Origin: Sipunculus nudus
Taxonomy: Eukaryota; Annelida; Sipuncula; Golfingiida; Sipunculidae
NCBI GenBank assembly: GCA_026874595.1
Contig: CM049317.1
Span: forward strand, 35,988,901 to 36,052,900
Length of the DNA: 64,000 bases
Direction: 5' to 3'
The position numbers and the translations under genes were made by a program. The notes below the pieces were generated by a model that saw only the letters and a list, made by a program, of their open reading frames with translations, searched no databases and was not told where the DNA came from. Shown here piece after piece: positions 47,450-60,928 of the stretch. Every line of letters starts with the position of its first letter. Position 1 is the stretch's first letter.

Positions 47450-48824
47450 TTGTAATTTTTTTTCAATTTTATTCTCTCTGGTTCTTCCTTTGAAACTGTC
47501 ACTTCCAACAAAAGGAAGTTCTCTCACCTAAACGTTTTACAAGTAAACGCGTTAATGGTTCTCGACAAAAGATGTTTTTAGGCAATTTTTTGGGCCAGGA
47601 CAGCTGAGGGGCAAACCGCTTGGCTCTCTCCTCTTGCGAACCGGAATCGATCTCAGGCCTGGCTATGAGAGTGGGTTGTAGTTGCCAGTCGAAGGCCGGT
47701 GGTTTTCTCCAGGTACTCCGGTTTCCAGACTCCAGACTACCGAACGCCATCACCGGAGCCATGGAAAGTGCTTCCATTAGTTATAATAACTATTTGTACA
47801 ATCCATGTAAAATAAATAAGTTACAATCAGAACTTGTCTTTCTCAGATCGGATTGTACTGAAAACACCTCCGCATGCTGAGTACTAATTTTGCAGGAGAG
47901 ATGGCACATTACGAGTCATTTCATAATTTTTCTAAAATATTATTCTTCAATTTCAATCCGGTACTGATAAATCATTTCAGCAATTAATAACATATCTTTT
48001 CACCGAGCTTTTGACAGCTAATTTAAAATAAGAGATAAATACCGATACCTTTGAAATAGGATGGCTCTGTGGAATGTGATATAACATGCTGTTTCATCTC
48101 GCAAATGATACATAAATATAACATGCAGTGTCTGATTGGAAGACATAGTGGTGGGAGACCTTTTCTAACTTTCAAAAAAAAATTCCATCGCAGTAAACAG
48201 AGGAGTTTTAGCAAATGAGTAACCAGTATACCTAATTTACGGGAAATATATCTTCCCCATCGGTGTATAAAACATTCCTGGATGAGCGTTATATTAGACC
48301 GGTGGTTCGCACAGCAAGGCTAACTCAGTCGATAGAGTATGAGACAATTAGTCTCAGGTAGAAAGTATGACTAAAACAGTAAAATAAATATATTAATACC
48401 TCTCAGCACGCTCAGTACTGATTTTGAAGGAGAGTTGGTGCATTATGTGTAATTCCATCTTGTTTACTATATTATTCTTATATTTCAATGTGATAATGGT
48501 AAACTATTCCAGCAATCCACAATATATCTGAATCCCTTCCACGGGCATCTGACAGCTACGAAAAAAATGAGAGATAGACACCTTTATGCTTTAAAGAAGA
48601 TGACTCTGTAGAAAGATATTTGAGTCGTAGTTGCATCTGGCAAAGAATTTAGAAAAATGTGATAGAGTCTCTGTTTGGAGGACATAATGGTGGGGACCTT
48701 TTCTTAAGTTAATCGGAATATTTTCCATATCTGTTTTTGTGAAGATTTAACAAAAGTGTAACCAGTATTTAATTAATGCGAATCATTCATGGGTGAGCCT
48801 TGTATTAGAACTACGGTTCGCACA

Positions 48825-48897
48825 GCCCGGCTAGCTCAGTCGGTAGAGCATGAGACTCTTAATCTCAGGGTCGTGGGTTCGAGCCCCACGTTGGGCG
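48825..48897 (+). tRNA. tRNA-Lys (CUU)
   Basis: Exact array consensus. TGTATTAG-type 5' flank and ATTTTC terminator. Unlike its duplication partner at 44,965, it has G30 and a paired anticodon stem. Confidence 0.95.
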
Positions 48898-50274
48898 TTG
48901 TGATTTTCTTTCAATTTTTTTCTCTCTGGTTCTTCCTTTGAAACTGTCACTACCAAGAAAAGGAATTTCTCTCACCTAAACGTTTTACAAGTAAACGCGT
49001 TAATGGTTCTCGACAAAAGCTGTTTTTAGGCATTTTTTTTTTGGCCAGGGCAGCTGAGGGGTAAAACGCTTGGCTCTCTCCTCTGGCGAACCGGGATCGA
49101 TCTCAGGTCTGGCCATGACAGTGGGTTGTAGTTGCCAGTCGAAGGCCGGTGGTTTTCTCCAGGTACTCCGGTTTCCAGACTCCAGAAGACCGAACGCCAT
49201 CACCGGAGCCATAGAGAGTGCTTCGATTAGTTATAATAACTATTTGCACAATCCATGTAAAATAAATAAGTTACAATCAGAACTTGTCTTTCTCAGAACG
49301 GATTGTACTGAAAATACCTCCGCATGACCAGTACTAATTTTGCAGGAGTGGTGGCACATTACGAGTCATTTCATAATTTTTCTAAAATATCATTCTTCAA
49401 TTTCAATGCGGCACTGATAAACTATTCCAGCAACCCATAACATATCTTTTCACCGAGCTTTTGACAGCTACTTTAAAATAAGATATAAATACCGATACCT
49501 TTAAAATAGGATGGTTCTGTGGAATGTGATATAACATGCTGTTTCATCTCGCAAATGATACATAAATATAACATGCAGTGTCTGATTGGAAGACATAGTG
49601 GTGGGAGACCTTTTCTAACTTTCAAAAAAAAATTCCATCCCAGTAAACAGAGGAGTTTTAGCAAATGAGTAACCAGTATACCTAATTTACGGGAAATATA
49701 TCTTCCCCATCGGTGTATAAAACATTCCTGGATGAGCGTTATATTAGACCGGTGGTTCGCACAGCACGGCTAACTCAGTCGATAGAGTATGAGACAATTA
49801 GTCTCAGGTAGAAAGTATGACTAAAACAGTAAAATAAATATATTAATACCTCTCAGCACGCTCAGTACTGATTTTGAAGGAGAGTTGGTGCATTATGTGT
49901 AATTCCATCTTGTTTACTATATTATTCTTACATTTCAATGTGATAATGGTAAACTATTCCAGCAATCCACAATATATCTGAATCCCTTCCACGGGCATCT
50001 GACAGCTACGAAAAAAATGAGAGATAGACACCTTTATGCTTTAAAGAAGATGACTCTGTAGAAAGATATTTGAGTCGTAGTTGCATCTGGCAAAGAATTT
50101 AGAAAAATGTGATAGAGTCTCTGTTTGGAGGACATAATGGTGGGGACCTTTTCTTAATTTAATCGGAATAGTTTCCATATCTGTTTTTGTGAAGATTTAA
50201 CAAAAGTGTAACCAGTATTTAATTAATGCAAAGAATTCCTGGATGAGCCCTATATAAGATCTATGATTCGCACA

Positions 50275-50347
50275 GCCCGGCTAGCTCAGTCGGTAGAGCA
50301 TGAGACTCTTAATCTCAGGGTCGTGGGTTCGAGCCCCACGTTGGGCG
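50275..50347 (+). tRNA. tRNA-Lys (CUU)
   Basis: Exact consensus. Duplication partner of 46,416 but with A9. TATATAAG begins 24 nt upstream at 50,251; T8 terminator. Confidence 0.95.
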
Positions 50348-51241
50348 TTGTAATTTTTTTTCAATTTTATTCTCTCTGGTTCTTCCTTTGAAACTGTCAC
50401 TACCAACAAAAGGAAGTTCTCTCACCTAAACGTTTTACAAGTAAACGCGTTAATGGTTCTCGACAAAAGATGTTTTTAGGCAATTTTTTGGGCCAGGACA
50501 GCTGAGGGGCAAACCGCTTGGCTCTCTCCTCTGGCGAACCGGGATCGATCTCAGGCCTGGCTATGAGAGTGGGTTGTAGTTGCCAGTCGAAGGCCGGTGG
50601 TTTTCTCCAGGTACTCCGGTTTCCAGACTCCAGACTACCGAACGCCATCACCGGAGCCATGGACAGTGCTTCCATTAGTTATAATAACTATTTGTACAAT
50701 CCATGTAAAATAAATAAGTTACAATCAGAACTTGTCTTTCTCAGATCGGATTGTACTGGAAACACCTCCGCATGCTGAGTACTAATTTTGCAGGAGAGAT
50801 GGCACATTACGAGTCATTTCATAATTTTTCTAAAATATTATTCTTCAATTTCAATCCGGTACTGATAAATCATTTCAGCAATAAATAACATATCTTTTCA
50901 CCGAGCTTTTGACAGCTACTTTAAAATAAGAGATAAATACCGATACCTTTGAAATAGGATGGCTCTCTGACAGCTACGAATAAATGAGAGATAGACACCT
51001 TTCCGCTTTAAATAATATGACTCTGTAGAAAGTAATATTAGTCGTAGTTGCATCTGGCAAAGAATTTAGAAAAATGTGATAGAGTCTCTGTTTGGAGGAC
51101 ATAATGGTGGGGACCTTTTCTTAATTTAATCGGAATATTTTCCATATCTGTTTTTGTAAAGATTTAACAAAAGTGTAACCAGTATTTAATTAATGCAAAG
51201 AATTCCTGCATGAGCCCTAATTCAGATCTACGGTCCGCACA

Positions 51242-51308
51242 GCCCGGCTAGCTCAGTCGGTAGAGCATGACCCCCTCAGGGTCGTGGGTTCGAGCCCCAC
51301 GTTGGGCG
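51242..51308 (+). pseudogene. tRNA-Lys with destroyed anticodon arm
   Basis: Identical defect to 47,383, copied by the 3,859-bp duplication. Confidence 0.92.
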
Positions 51309-52684
51309 TTGTAATTTTTTTTCAATTTTATTCTCTCTGGTTCTTCCTTTGAAACTGTCACTTCCAACAAAAGGAAGTTCTCTCACCTAAACGTTTTACA
51401 AGTAAACGCGTTAATGGTTCTCGACAAAAGATGTTTTTAGGCAATTTTTTGGGCCAGGACAGCTGAGGGGCAAACCGCTTGGCTCTCTCCTCTTGCGAAC
51501 CGGAATCGATCTCAGGCCTGGCTATGAGAGTGGGTTGTAGTTGCCAGTCGAAGGCCGGTGGTTTTCTCCAGGTACTCCGGTTTCCAGACTCCAGACTACC
51601 GAACGCCATCACCGGAGCCATGGAAAGTGCTTCCATTAGTTATAATAACTATTTGTACAATCCATGTAAAATAAATAAGTTACAATCAGAACTTGTCTTT
51701 CTCAGATCGGATTGTACTGAAAACACCTCCGCATGCTGAGTACTAATTTTGCAGGAGAGATGGCACATTACGAGTCATTTCATAATTTTTCTAAAATATT
51801 ATTCTTCAATTTCAATCCGGTACTGATAAATCATTTCAGCAATTAATAACATATCTTTTCACCGAGCTTTTGACAGCTAATTTAAAATAAGAGATAAATA
51901 CCGATACCTTTGAAATAGGATGGCTCTGTGGAATGTAATATTACATGCTGTTTCATCTCGCAAATGATAAATGAATATAACATGCAGTCTCTGAATGGAA
52001 GACATAATGGTGGGAGACTTTTTCTAACTTTCAAAAAAATTTTCCATCGCAGTAAACAGAGGAGTTTCAGCAAATGAGTAACCAGTATACCTAATTTACG
52101 GGAAATATATCTTCCCCATCGGTGTATAAAACATTCCTGGATGAGCGTTATATTAGACCGGTGGTTCGCACAGCACGGCTAACTCAGTCGATAGAGTATG
52201 AGACACTTATAGTCTCAGGCAGAAAGTATGACTAAAACAGTAAAATAAATATATTAATACCTCTCAGCACGCTCAGTACTGATTTTGAAGGAGAGTTGGT
52301 GCATTATGTGTAATTCCATCTTGTTTACTATATTATTCTTACATTTCAATGTGATAATGGTAAACTATTCCAGCAATCCACAATATATCTGAATCCCTTC
52401 CACAGGCATCTGACAGCTACGAAAAAAATGAGAGATAGACACCTTTATGCTTTAAAGAAGATGACTCTGTAGAAAGATATTTGAGTCGTAGTTGCATCTG
52501 GCAAAGAATTTAAAAAATGTGATAGAGTCTCTGTTTGGAGGACATAATGGTGGGGACCTTTTCTTAAGTTAATCGGAATATTTTCCATATCTGTTTTTGT
52601 GAAGATTTAACAAAAGTGTAACCAGTATTTAATTAATGCGAATCATTCATGGGTGAGCCTTGTATTAGAACTACGGTTCGCACA

Positions 52685-52757
52685 GCCCGGCTAGCTCAGT
52701 CGGTAGAGCATGAGACTCTTAATCTCAGGGTCGTGGGTTCGAGCCCCACGTTGGGCG
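52685..52757 (+). tRNA. tRNA-Lys (CUU)
   Basis: Exact consensus with a TGTATTAG-type flank. Confidence 0.95.
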
Positions 52758-54133
52758 TTGTGATTTTCTTTCAATTTTTTTCTCTCTGGTTCTTCCTTTG
52801 AAACTGTCACTACCAAGAAAAGGAATTTCTCTCACCTAAACGTTTCACAAGTAAACGCGTTAATGGTTCTCGACAAAAGCTGTTTTTGGCATTTTTTTTT
52901 TGGCCAGGGCAGCTGAGGGGTAAAACGCTTGGCTCTCTCCTCTGGCGAACCGGGATCGATCTCAGGTCTGGCCATGACAGTGGGTTGTAGTTGCCAGTCG
53001 AAGGCCGGTGGTTTTCTCCAGGTACTCCGGTTTCCAGACTCCAGAAGACCGAACGCCATCACCGGAGCCATAGAGAGTGCTTCGATTAGTTATAATAACT
53101 ATTTGCACAATCCATGTAAAATAAATAAGTTACAATCAGAACTTGTCTTTCTCAGAACGGATTGTACTGAAAATACCTCCGCATGACCAGTACTAATTTT
53201 GCAGGAGAGATGGCACATTACGAGTCATTTCATAATTTTTCTAAAATATCATTCTTCAATTTCAATGCGGCACTGATAAACTATTCCAGCAACCCATAAC
53301 ATATCTTTTCACCGAGCTTTTGACAGCTACTTTAAAATAAGATATAAATACCGATACCTTTAAAATAGGATGGTTCTGTGGAATGTGATATAACATGCTG
53401 TTTCATCTCGCAAATGATACATAAATATAACATGCAGTGTCTGATTGGAAGACATAGTGGTGGGAGACCTTTTCTAACTTTCAAAAAAAATTTCCATCGC
53501 AGTAAACAGAGGAGTTTTAGCAAATGAGTAACCAGTATACCTAATTTACGGGAAATATGTCTTCCCCATCGGTGTATAAAACATTCCTGGATGAGCGTTA
53601 TATTAGACCGGTGGTTCGCACAGCACGGCTAACTCAGTCGATAGAGTATGAGACACTTATAGTCTCAGGCAGAAAGTATGACTAAAACAGTAAAATAAAT
53701 ATATTAATACCTCTCAGCACGCTCAGTACTGATTTTGAAGGAGAGTTGGTGCATTATGTGTAATTCCATCTTGTTTACTATATTATTCTTACATTTCAAT
53801 GTGATAATGGTAAACTATTCCAGCAATCCACAATATATCTGAATCCCTTCCACGGGCATCTGACAGCTACGAAAAAAATGAGAGATAGACACCTTTATGC
53901 TTTAAAGAAGATGACTCTGTAGAAAGATATTTGAGTCGTAGTTGCATCTGGCAAAGAATTTAGAAAAATGTGATAGAGTCTCTGTTTGGAGGACATAATG
54001 GTGGGGACCTTTTCTTAATTTAATCGGAATAGTTTCCATATCTGTTTTTGTGAAGATTTAACAAAAGTGTAACCAGTATTTAATTAATGCAAAGAATTCC
54101 TGGATGAGCCCTATATAAGATCTATGATCGACA

Positions 54134-54206
54134 GCCCGGCTAGCTCAGTCGGTAGAGCATGAGACTCTTAATCTCAGGGTCGTGGGTTCGAGCCCCACGT
54201 TGTGCG
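54134..54206 (+). tRNA. tRNA-Lys (CUU) with an acceptor mismatch
   Basis: G70 to T (GTTGTGCG) unpairs C3 in the acceptor stem. Its duplication partner at 63,271 has the consensus base, so this change came after duplication. Confidence 0.78.
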
Positions 54207-55582
54207 TTGTAATTTTTTTTCAATTTTATTCTCTCTGGTTCTTCCTTTGAAACTGTCACTACCAACAAAAGGAAGTTCTCTCACCTAAACGTTTTACAAG
54301 TAAACGCGTTAATGGTTCTCGACAAAAGATGTTTTTAGGCAATTTTTTGGGCCAGGACAGCTGAGGGGCAAACCGCTTGGCTCTCTCCTCTGGCGAACCG
54401 GGATCGATCTCAGGCCTGGCTATGAGAGTGGGTTGTAGTTGCCAGTCGAAGGCCGGTGGTTTTCTCCGGGTACTCCGGTGTCCAGACTCCAGACTACCGA
54501 ACGCCATCACCGGAGCCATGGACAGTGCTTCCATTAGTTATAATAACTATTTGTACAATCCATGTAAAATAAATAAGTTACAATCAGAACTTGTCTTTCT
54601 CAGATCGGATTGTACTGGAAACACCTCCGCATGCTGAGTACTAATTTTGCAGGAGAGATGGCACATTACGAGTCATTTCATAATTTTTCTAAAATATTAT
54701 TCTTCAATTTCAATCCGGTACTGATAAGTCATTTCAGCAATTAATAACATATCTTTTCACCGAGCTTTTGACAGCTAATTTAAAATAAGATATAAATACC
54801 GATACCTTTGAAATAGGATGGCTCTGTGGAATGTAATATTACATGCTGTTTCATCTCGCAAATGATAAATGAATATAACATGCAGTCTCTGAATGGAAGA
54901 CATAATGGTGGGAGACTTTTTCTAACTTTCAAAAAAATTTTCCATCGCAGTAAACAGAGGACTTTCAGCAAATGAGTAACCAGTATACCTAATTTACGGG
55001 AAATATATCTTCCCCATCGGTGTATAAAACATTCCTGGATGAGCGTTATATTAGACCGGTGGTTCGCACAGCACGGCTAACTCAGTCGATAGAGTATGAG
55101 ACACTTATAGTCTCAGGCAGAAAGTATGACTAAAACAGTAAAATAAATATATTAATACCTCTCAGCACGCTCAGTACTGATTTTGAAGGAGAGTTGGTGC
55201 ATTATGTGTAATTCCATCTTGTTTACTATATTATTCTTACATTTCAATGTGATAATGGTAAACTATTCCAGCAATCCACAATATATCTGAATCCCTTCCA
55301 CGGGCATCTGACAGCTACGAAAAAAATGAGAGATAGACACCTTTATGCTTTAAAGAAGATGACTCTGTAGAAAGATATTTGAGTCGTAGTTGCATCTGGC
55401 AAAGAATTTAAAAAATGTGATAGAGTCTCTGTTTGGAGGACATAATGGTGGGGACCTTTTCTTAAGTTAATCGGAATATTTTCCATATCTGTTTTTGTGA
55501 AGATTTAACAAAAGTGTAACCAGTATTTAATTAATGCGAATCATTCATGGGTGAGCCTTGTATTAGAACTACGGTTCGCACA

Positions 55583-55655
55583 GCCCGGCTAGCTCAGTCG
55601 GTAGAGCATGAGACTCTTAATCTCAGGGTCGTGGGTTCGAGCCCCACGTTGGGCG
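55583..55655 (+). tRNA. tRNA-Lys (CUU)
   Basis: Exact consensus; TGTATTAG-type flank. Confidence 0.95.
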
Positions 55656-57033
55656 TTGTGATTTTCTTTCAATTTTTTTCTCTCTGGTTCTTCCTTTGAA
55701 ACTGTCACTACCAAGAAAAGGAATTTCTCTCACCTAAACGTTTTACAAGTAAACGCGTTAATGGTTCTCGACAAAAGCTGTTTTTAGGCATTTTTTTTTT
55801 GGCCAGGGCAGCTGAGGGGTAAAACGCTTGGCTCTCTCCTCTGGCGAACCGGGATCGATCTCAGGTCTGGCCATGACAGTGGGTTGTAGTTGCCAGTCGA
55901 AGGCCGGTGGTTTTCTCCAGGTACTCCGGTTTCCAGACTCCAGAAGACCGAACGCCATCACCGGAGCCATAGAGAGTGCTTCCATTAGTTATAATAACTA
56001 TTTGCACAATCCATGTAAAATAAATAAGTTACAATCAGAACTTGTCTTTCTCAGAACGGATTGTACTGAAAATACCTCCGCATGACCAGTACTAATTTTG
56101 CAGGAGAGATGGCACATTACGAGTCATTTCATAATTTTTCTAAAATATCATTCTTCAATTTCAATGCGGCACTGATAAACTATTCCAGCAACCCATAACA
56201 TATCTTTTCACCGAGCTTTTGACAGCTACTTTAAAATAAGATATAAATACCGATACCTTTAAAATAGGATGGTTCTGTGGAATGTGATATAACATGCTGT
56301 TTCATCTCGCAAATGATACATAAATATAACATGCAGTGTCTGATTGGAAGACATAGTGGTGGGAGACCTTTTCTAACTTTCAAAAAAAATTTCCATCGCA
56401 GTAAACAGAGGAGTTTTAGCAAATGAGTAACCAGTATACCTAATTTACGGGAAATATGTCTTCCCCATCGGTGTATAAAACATTCCTGGATGAGCGTTAT
56501 ATTAGACCGGTGGTTCGCACAGCACGGCTAACTCAGTCGATAGAGTATGAGACACTTATAGTCTCAGGCAGAAAGTATGACTAAAACAGTAAAATAAATA
56601 TATTAATACCTCTCAGCACGCTCAGTACTGATTTTGAAGGAGAGTTGGTGCATTATGTGTAATTCCATCTTGTTTACTATATTATTCTTACATTTCAATG
56701 TGATAATGGTAAACTATTCCAGCAATCCACAATATATCTGAATCCCTTCCACGGGCATCTGACAGCTACGAAAAAAATGAGAGATAGACACCTTTATGCT
56801 TTAAAGAAGATGACTCTGTAGAAAGATATTTGAGTCGTAGTTGCATCTGGCAAAGAATTTAGAAAATGTGATAGAGTCTCTGTTTGGAGGACATAATGGT
56901 GGGGACCTTTTCTTAAGTTAATCGGAATATTTTCCATATCTGTTTTTGTGAAGATTTAACAAAAGTGTAACCAGTATTTAATTAATGCGAATCATTCATG
57001 GGTGAGCCTTGTATAAGAACTACGGTTCGCACA

Positions 57034-57105
57034 GCCCGGCTAGCTCAGTCGGTAGAGCATGAGACTCTTAATCTCAGGGTCGTGGGTTCGAGCCCCAAGT
57101 GGGCG
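57034..57105 (+). pseudogene. tRNA-Lys, T arm/acceptor damaged
   Basis: 72 nt. The 3' part reads CCCCAAGTGGGCG instead of CCCCACGTTGGGCG, losing one base and breaking the T-stem and acceptor register. The anticodon arm is intact. Confidence 0.7.
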
Positions 57106-58480
57106 TTGTGATTTTCTTTCAATTTTTTTCTCTCTGGTTCTTCCTTTGAAACTGTCACTACCAAGAAAAGGAATTTCTCTCACCTAAACGTTTTACAAGT
57201 AAACGCGTTAATGGTTCTCGACAAAAGCTGTTTTTAGGCATTTTTTTTTTGGCCAGGGCAGCTGAGGGGTAAAACGCTTGGCTCTCTCCTCTGGCGAACC
57301 GGGATCGATCTCAGGTCTGGCCATGACAGTGGGTTGTAGTTGCCAGTCGAAGGCCGGTGGTTTTCTCCAGGTACTCCGGTTTCCAGACTCCAGAAGACCG
57401 AACGCCATCACCGGAGCCACAGAGAGTGCTTCGATTACTTATAATAACTATTTGCACAATCCATTTAAAATAAATAAGTTACAATCAGAACTTGTCTTTC
57501 ACAGAACGGATTGTACTGAAAATACCTCCGCATGACCAGTACTAATTTTGCAGGAGTGGTGGCACATTACGAGTCATTTCATAATTTTTCTAAAATATCA
57601 TTCTTCAATTTCAATGCGGCACTGATAAACTATTCCAGCAACCCATAACATATCTTTTCACCGAGCTTTTGACAGCTACTTTAAAATAAGATATAAATAC
57701 CGATACCTTTAAAATAGGATGGTTCTGTGGAATGTGATATAACATGCTGTTTCATCTCGCAAATGATACATAAATATAACATGCAGTGTCTGATTGGAAG
57801 ACATAGTGGTGGGAGACCTTTTCTAACTTTCAAAAAAAATTCCATCGCAGTAAACAGAGGAGTTTTAGCAAATGAGTAACCAGTATACCTAATTTACGGG
57901 AAATATATCTTCCCCATCGGTGTATAAAACATTCCTGGATGAGCGTTATATTAGACCGGTGGTTCGCACAGCACGGCTAACTCAGTCGATAGAGTATGAG
58001 ACAATTAGTCTCAGGTAGAAAGTATGACTAAAACAGTAAAATAAATATATTAATACCTCTCAGCACGCTCAGTACTGATTTTGAAGGAGAGTTGGTGCAT
58101 TATGTGTAATTTCATCTTGTTAACTATATTATTCTTACATTTCAATGTGATAATGGTAAAATATTCCAGCAATCCACAATATATCTGAATCCCTTCTACG
58201 GGCATCTGACAGCTACGAAAAAATGAGAGATAGACACCTTTATGCTTTAAAGAAGATGACTCTGTAGAAAGATATTTGAGTCGTAGTTGCATCTGGCAAA
58301 GAATTTAGAAAAATGTGATAGAGTCTCTGTTTGGAGGACATAATGGTGGGGACCTTTTCTTAAGTTAATCGGAATATTTTCCATATCTGTTTTTGTGAAG
58401 ATTTAACAAAAGTGTAACCAGTATCTAATTAATGCAAAGAATTCCTGGATGAGCCCTATATAAGATCTCTGGTTCGCACA

Positions 58481-58534
58481 GCCCGGCTAGCTCAGTCGGT
58501 AGAGCATGAGACTCTTAATCTCAGGGTCGTGGGG
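58481..58534 (+). pseudogene. tRNA-Lys lacking T arm
   Basis: Acceptor, D and anticodon arms are intact (anticodon CTT), then GTCGTGGGG runs directly into the T-rich flank. The B box and 3' acceptor strand are deleted, so transcription from internal promoters should fail. Confidence 0.9.
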
Positions 58535-59426
58535 TGTTGTTTTTTTCAATTTTATTCTCTCTGGTTCTTCCTTTGAAACTGTCACTACCAACAAAAGGAA
58601 GTTCTCTCACCTAAACGTTTTACAAGTAAACGCGTTAATGGTTCTCGACAAAAGATGTTTTTAGGCAATTTTTTGGGCCAGGACAGCTGAGGGGCAAACC
58701 GCTTGGCTCTCTCCTCTGGCGAACCGGGATCGATCTCAGGCCTGGCTATGAGAGTGGGTTTTAGTTGCCAGTCGAAGGCCGGTGATTTTCTCCAGGAACT
58801 CCGGTTTCCAGACTCCAGACTACCGAACGCCATCACCGGAGCCATGGACAGTGCTTCCATTAGTTATAATAACTATTTGTACAATCCATGTAAAATAAAT
58901 AAGTTACAATCAGAACTTGTCTTTCTCAGATCGGATTGTACTGGAAACACCTCCGCATGCTGAGTACTAATTTTGCAGGAGAGATGGCACATTACGAGTC
59001 ATTTCATAATTTTTCTAAAATATTATTCTTCAATTTCAATCCGGTACTGATAAATCATTTCAGCAATAAATAACATATCTTTTCACCGAGCTTTTGACAG
59101 CTACTTTAAAATAAGAGATAAATACCGATACCTTTGAAATAGGATGGCTCTCTGACAGCTACGAATAAATGAGAGATAGACACCTTTCCGCTTTAAATAA
59201 TATGACTCTGTAGAAAGTAATATTAGTCGTAGTTGCATCTGGCAAAGAATTTAGAAAAATGTGATAGAGTCTCTGTTTGGAGGACATAATGGTGGGGACC
59301 TTTTCTTAATTTAATCGGAATATTTTCCATATCTGTTTTTGTGAAGATTTAACAAAAGTGTAACCAGTATTTAATTAATGCAAAGAATTCCTGCATGAGC
59401 CCTATATCAGATCTACGGTCCGCACA

Positions 59427-59499
59427 GCCCGGCTAGCTCAGTCGGTAGAGCATGAGACTCTTAATCTCACGGTCGTGGGTTCGAGCCCCACGTTGGGCG
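59427..59499 (+). tRNA. tRNA-Lys (CUU)
   Basis: Consensus except G44 to C in the variable region (CTCACGG), which disturbs no stem. T8 terminator. Confidence 0.9.
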
Positions 59500-60874
59500 T
59501 TGCAATTTTTTTTCAATTTTATTCTCTCTGGTTCTTCCTTTGAAACTGTCACTACCAAGAAAAGGAATTTCTCTCACCTAAACGTTTTACAAGTAAACGC
59601 GTTAATGGTTCTCGACAAAAGCTGTTTTTAGGCATTTTTTTTTTGGCCAGGGCAGCTGAGGTGTAAAACGCTTGGCTCTCTCCTCTGGCGAACCGGGATC
59701 GATCTCAGGTCTGGCCATGACAGTGGGTTGTAGTTGCCAGTCGAAGGCCGGTGGTTTTCTCCAGGTACTCCGGTTTCCAGACTCCAGAAGACCGAACGCC
59801 ATCACCGGAGCCACAGAGAGTGCTTCGATTACTTATAATAACTATTTGCACAATCCATTTAAAATAAATAAGTTACAATCAGAACTTGTCTTTCACAGAA
59901 CGGATTGTACTGAAAATACCTCCGCATGACCAGTACTAATTTTGCAGGAGTGGTGGCACATTACGAGTCATTTCATAATTTTTCTAAAATATCATTCTTC
60001 AATTTCAATGCGGCACTGATAAACTATTCCAGCAACCCATAACATATCTTTTCACCGAGCTTTTGACAGCTACTTTAAAATAAGATATAAATACCGATAC
60101 CTTTAAAATAGGATGGTTCTGTGGAATGTGATATAACATGCTGTTTCATCTCGCAAATGATACATAAATATAACATGCAGTGTCTGATTGGAAGACATAG
60201 TGGTGGGAGACCTTTTCTAACTTTCAAAAAAAATTCCATCGCAGTAAACAGAGGAGTTTTAGCAAATGAGTAACCAGTATACCTAATTTACGGGAAATAT
60301 ATCTTCCCCATCGGTGTATAAAACATTCCTGGATGAGCGTTATATTAGACCGGTGGTTCGCACAGCACGGCTAACTCAGTCGATAGAGTATGAGACAATT
60401 AGTCTCAGGTAGAAAGTATGACTAAAACAGTAAAATAAATATATTAATACCTCTCAGCACGCTCAGTACTGATTTTGAAGGAGAGTTGGTGCATTATGTG
60501 TAATTTCATCTTGTTAACTATATTATTCTTACATTTCAATGTGATAATGGTAAAATATTCCAGCAATCCACAATATATCTGAATCCCTTCTACGGGCATC
60601 TGACAGCTACGAAAAAATGAGAGATAGACACCTTTATGCTTTAAAGAAGATGACTCTGTAGAAAGATATTTGAGTCGTAGTTGCATCTGGCAAAGAATTT
60701 AGAAAAATGTGATAGAGTCTCTGTTTGGAGGACATAATGGTGGGGACCTTTTCTTAAGTTAATCGGAATATTTTCCATATCTGTTTTTGTGAAGATTTAA
60801 CAAAAGTGTAACCAGTATCTAATTAATGCAAAGAATTCCTGGATGAGCCCTATATAAGATCTCTGGTTCGCACA

Positions 60875-60928
60875 GCCCGGCTAGCTCAGTCGGTAGAGCA
60901 TGAGACTCTTAATCTCAGGGTCGTGGGG
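60875..60928 (+). pseudogene. tRNA-Lys lacking T arm
   Basis: Same truncation as 58,481, copied by the 2,394-bp duplication. Confidence 0.9.

Larger units (their letters stand above)
44210..51930 (+). repeat. 3,859-bp higher-order duplication
   Basis: About 44,210-48,075 is repeated at about 48,075-51,930. Matching pairs: half-tRNAs 44,454/48,314 and 45,905/49,764, tRNAs 46,416/50,275, and the defective tRNAs 47,383/51,242 with the same deletion. The tRNA pair 44,965/48,825 is at the expected offset but differs at position 30. The copies are nearly identical, so the event is recent or homogenised. Confidence 0.93.
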
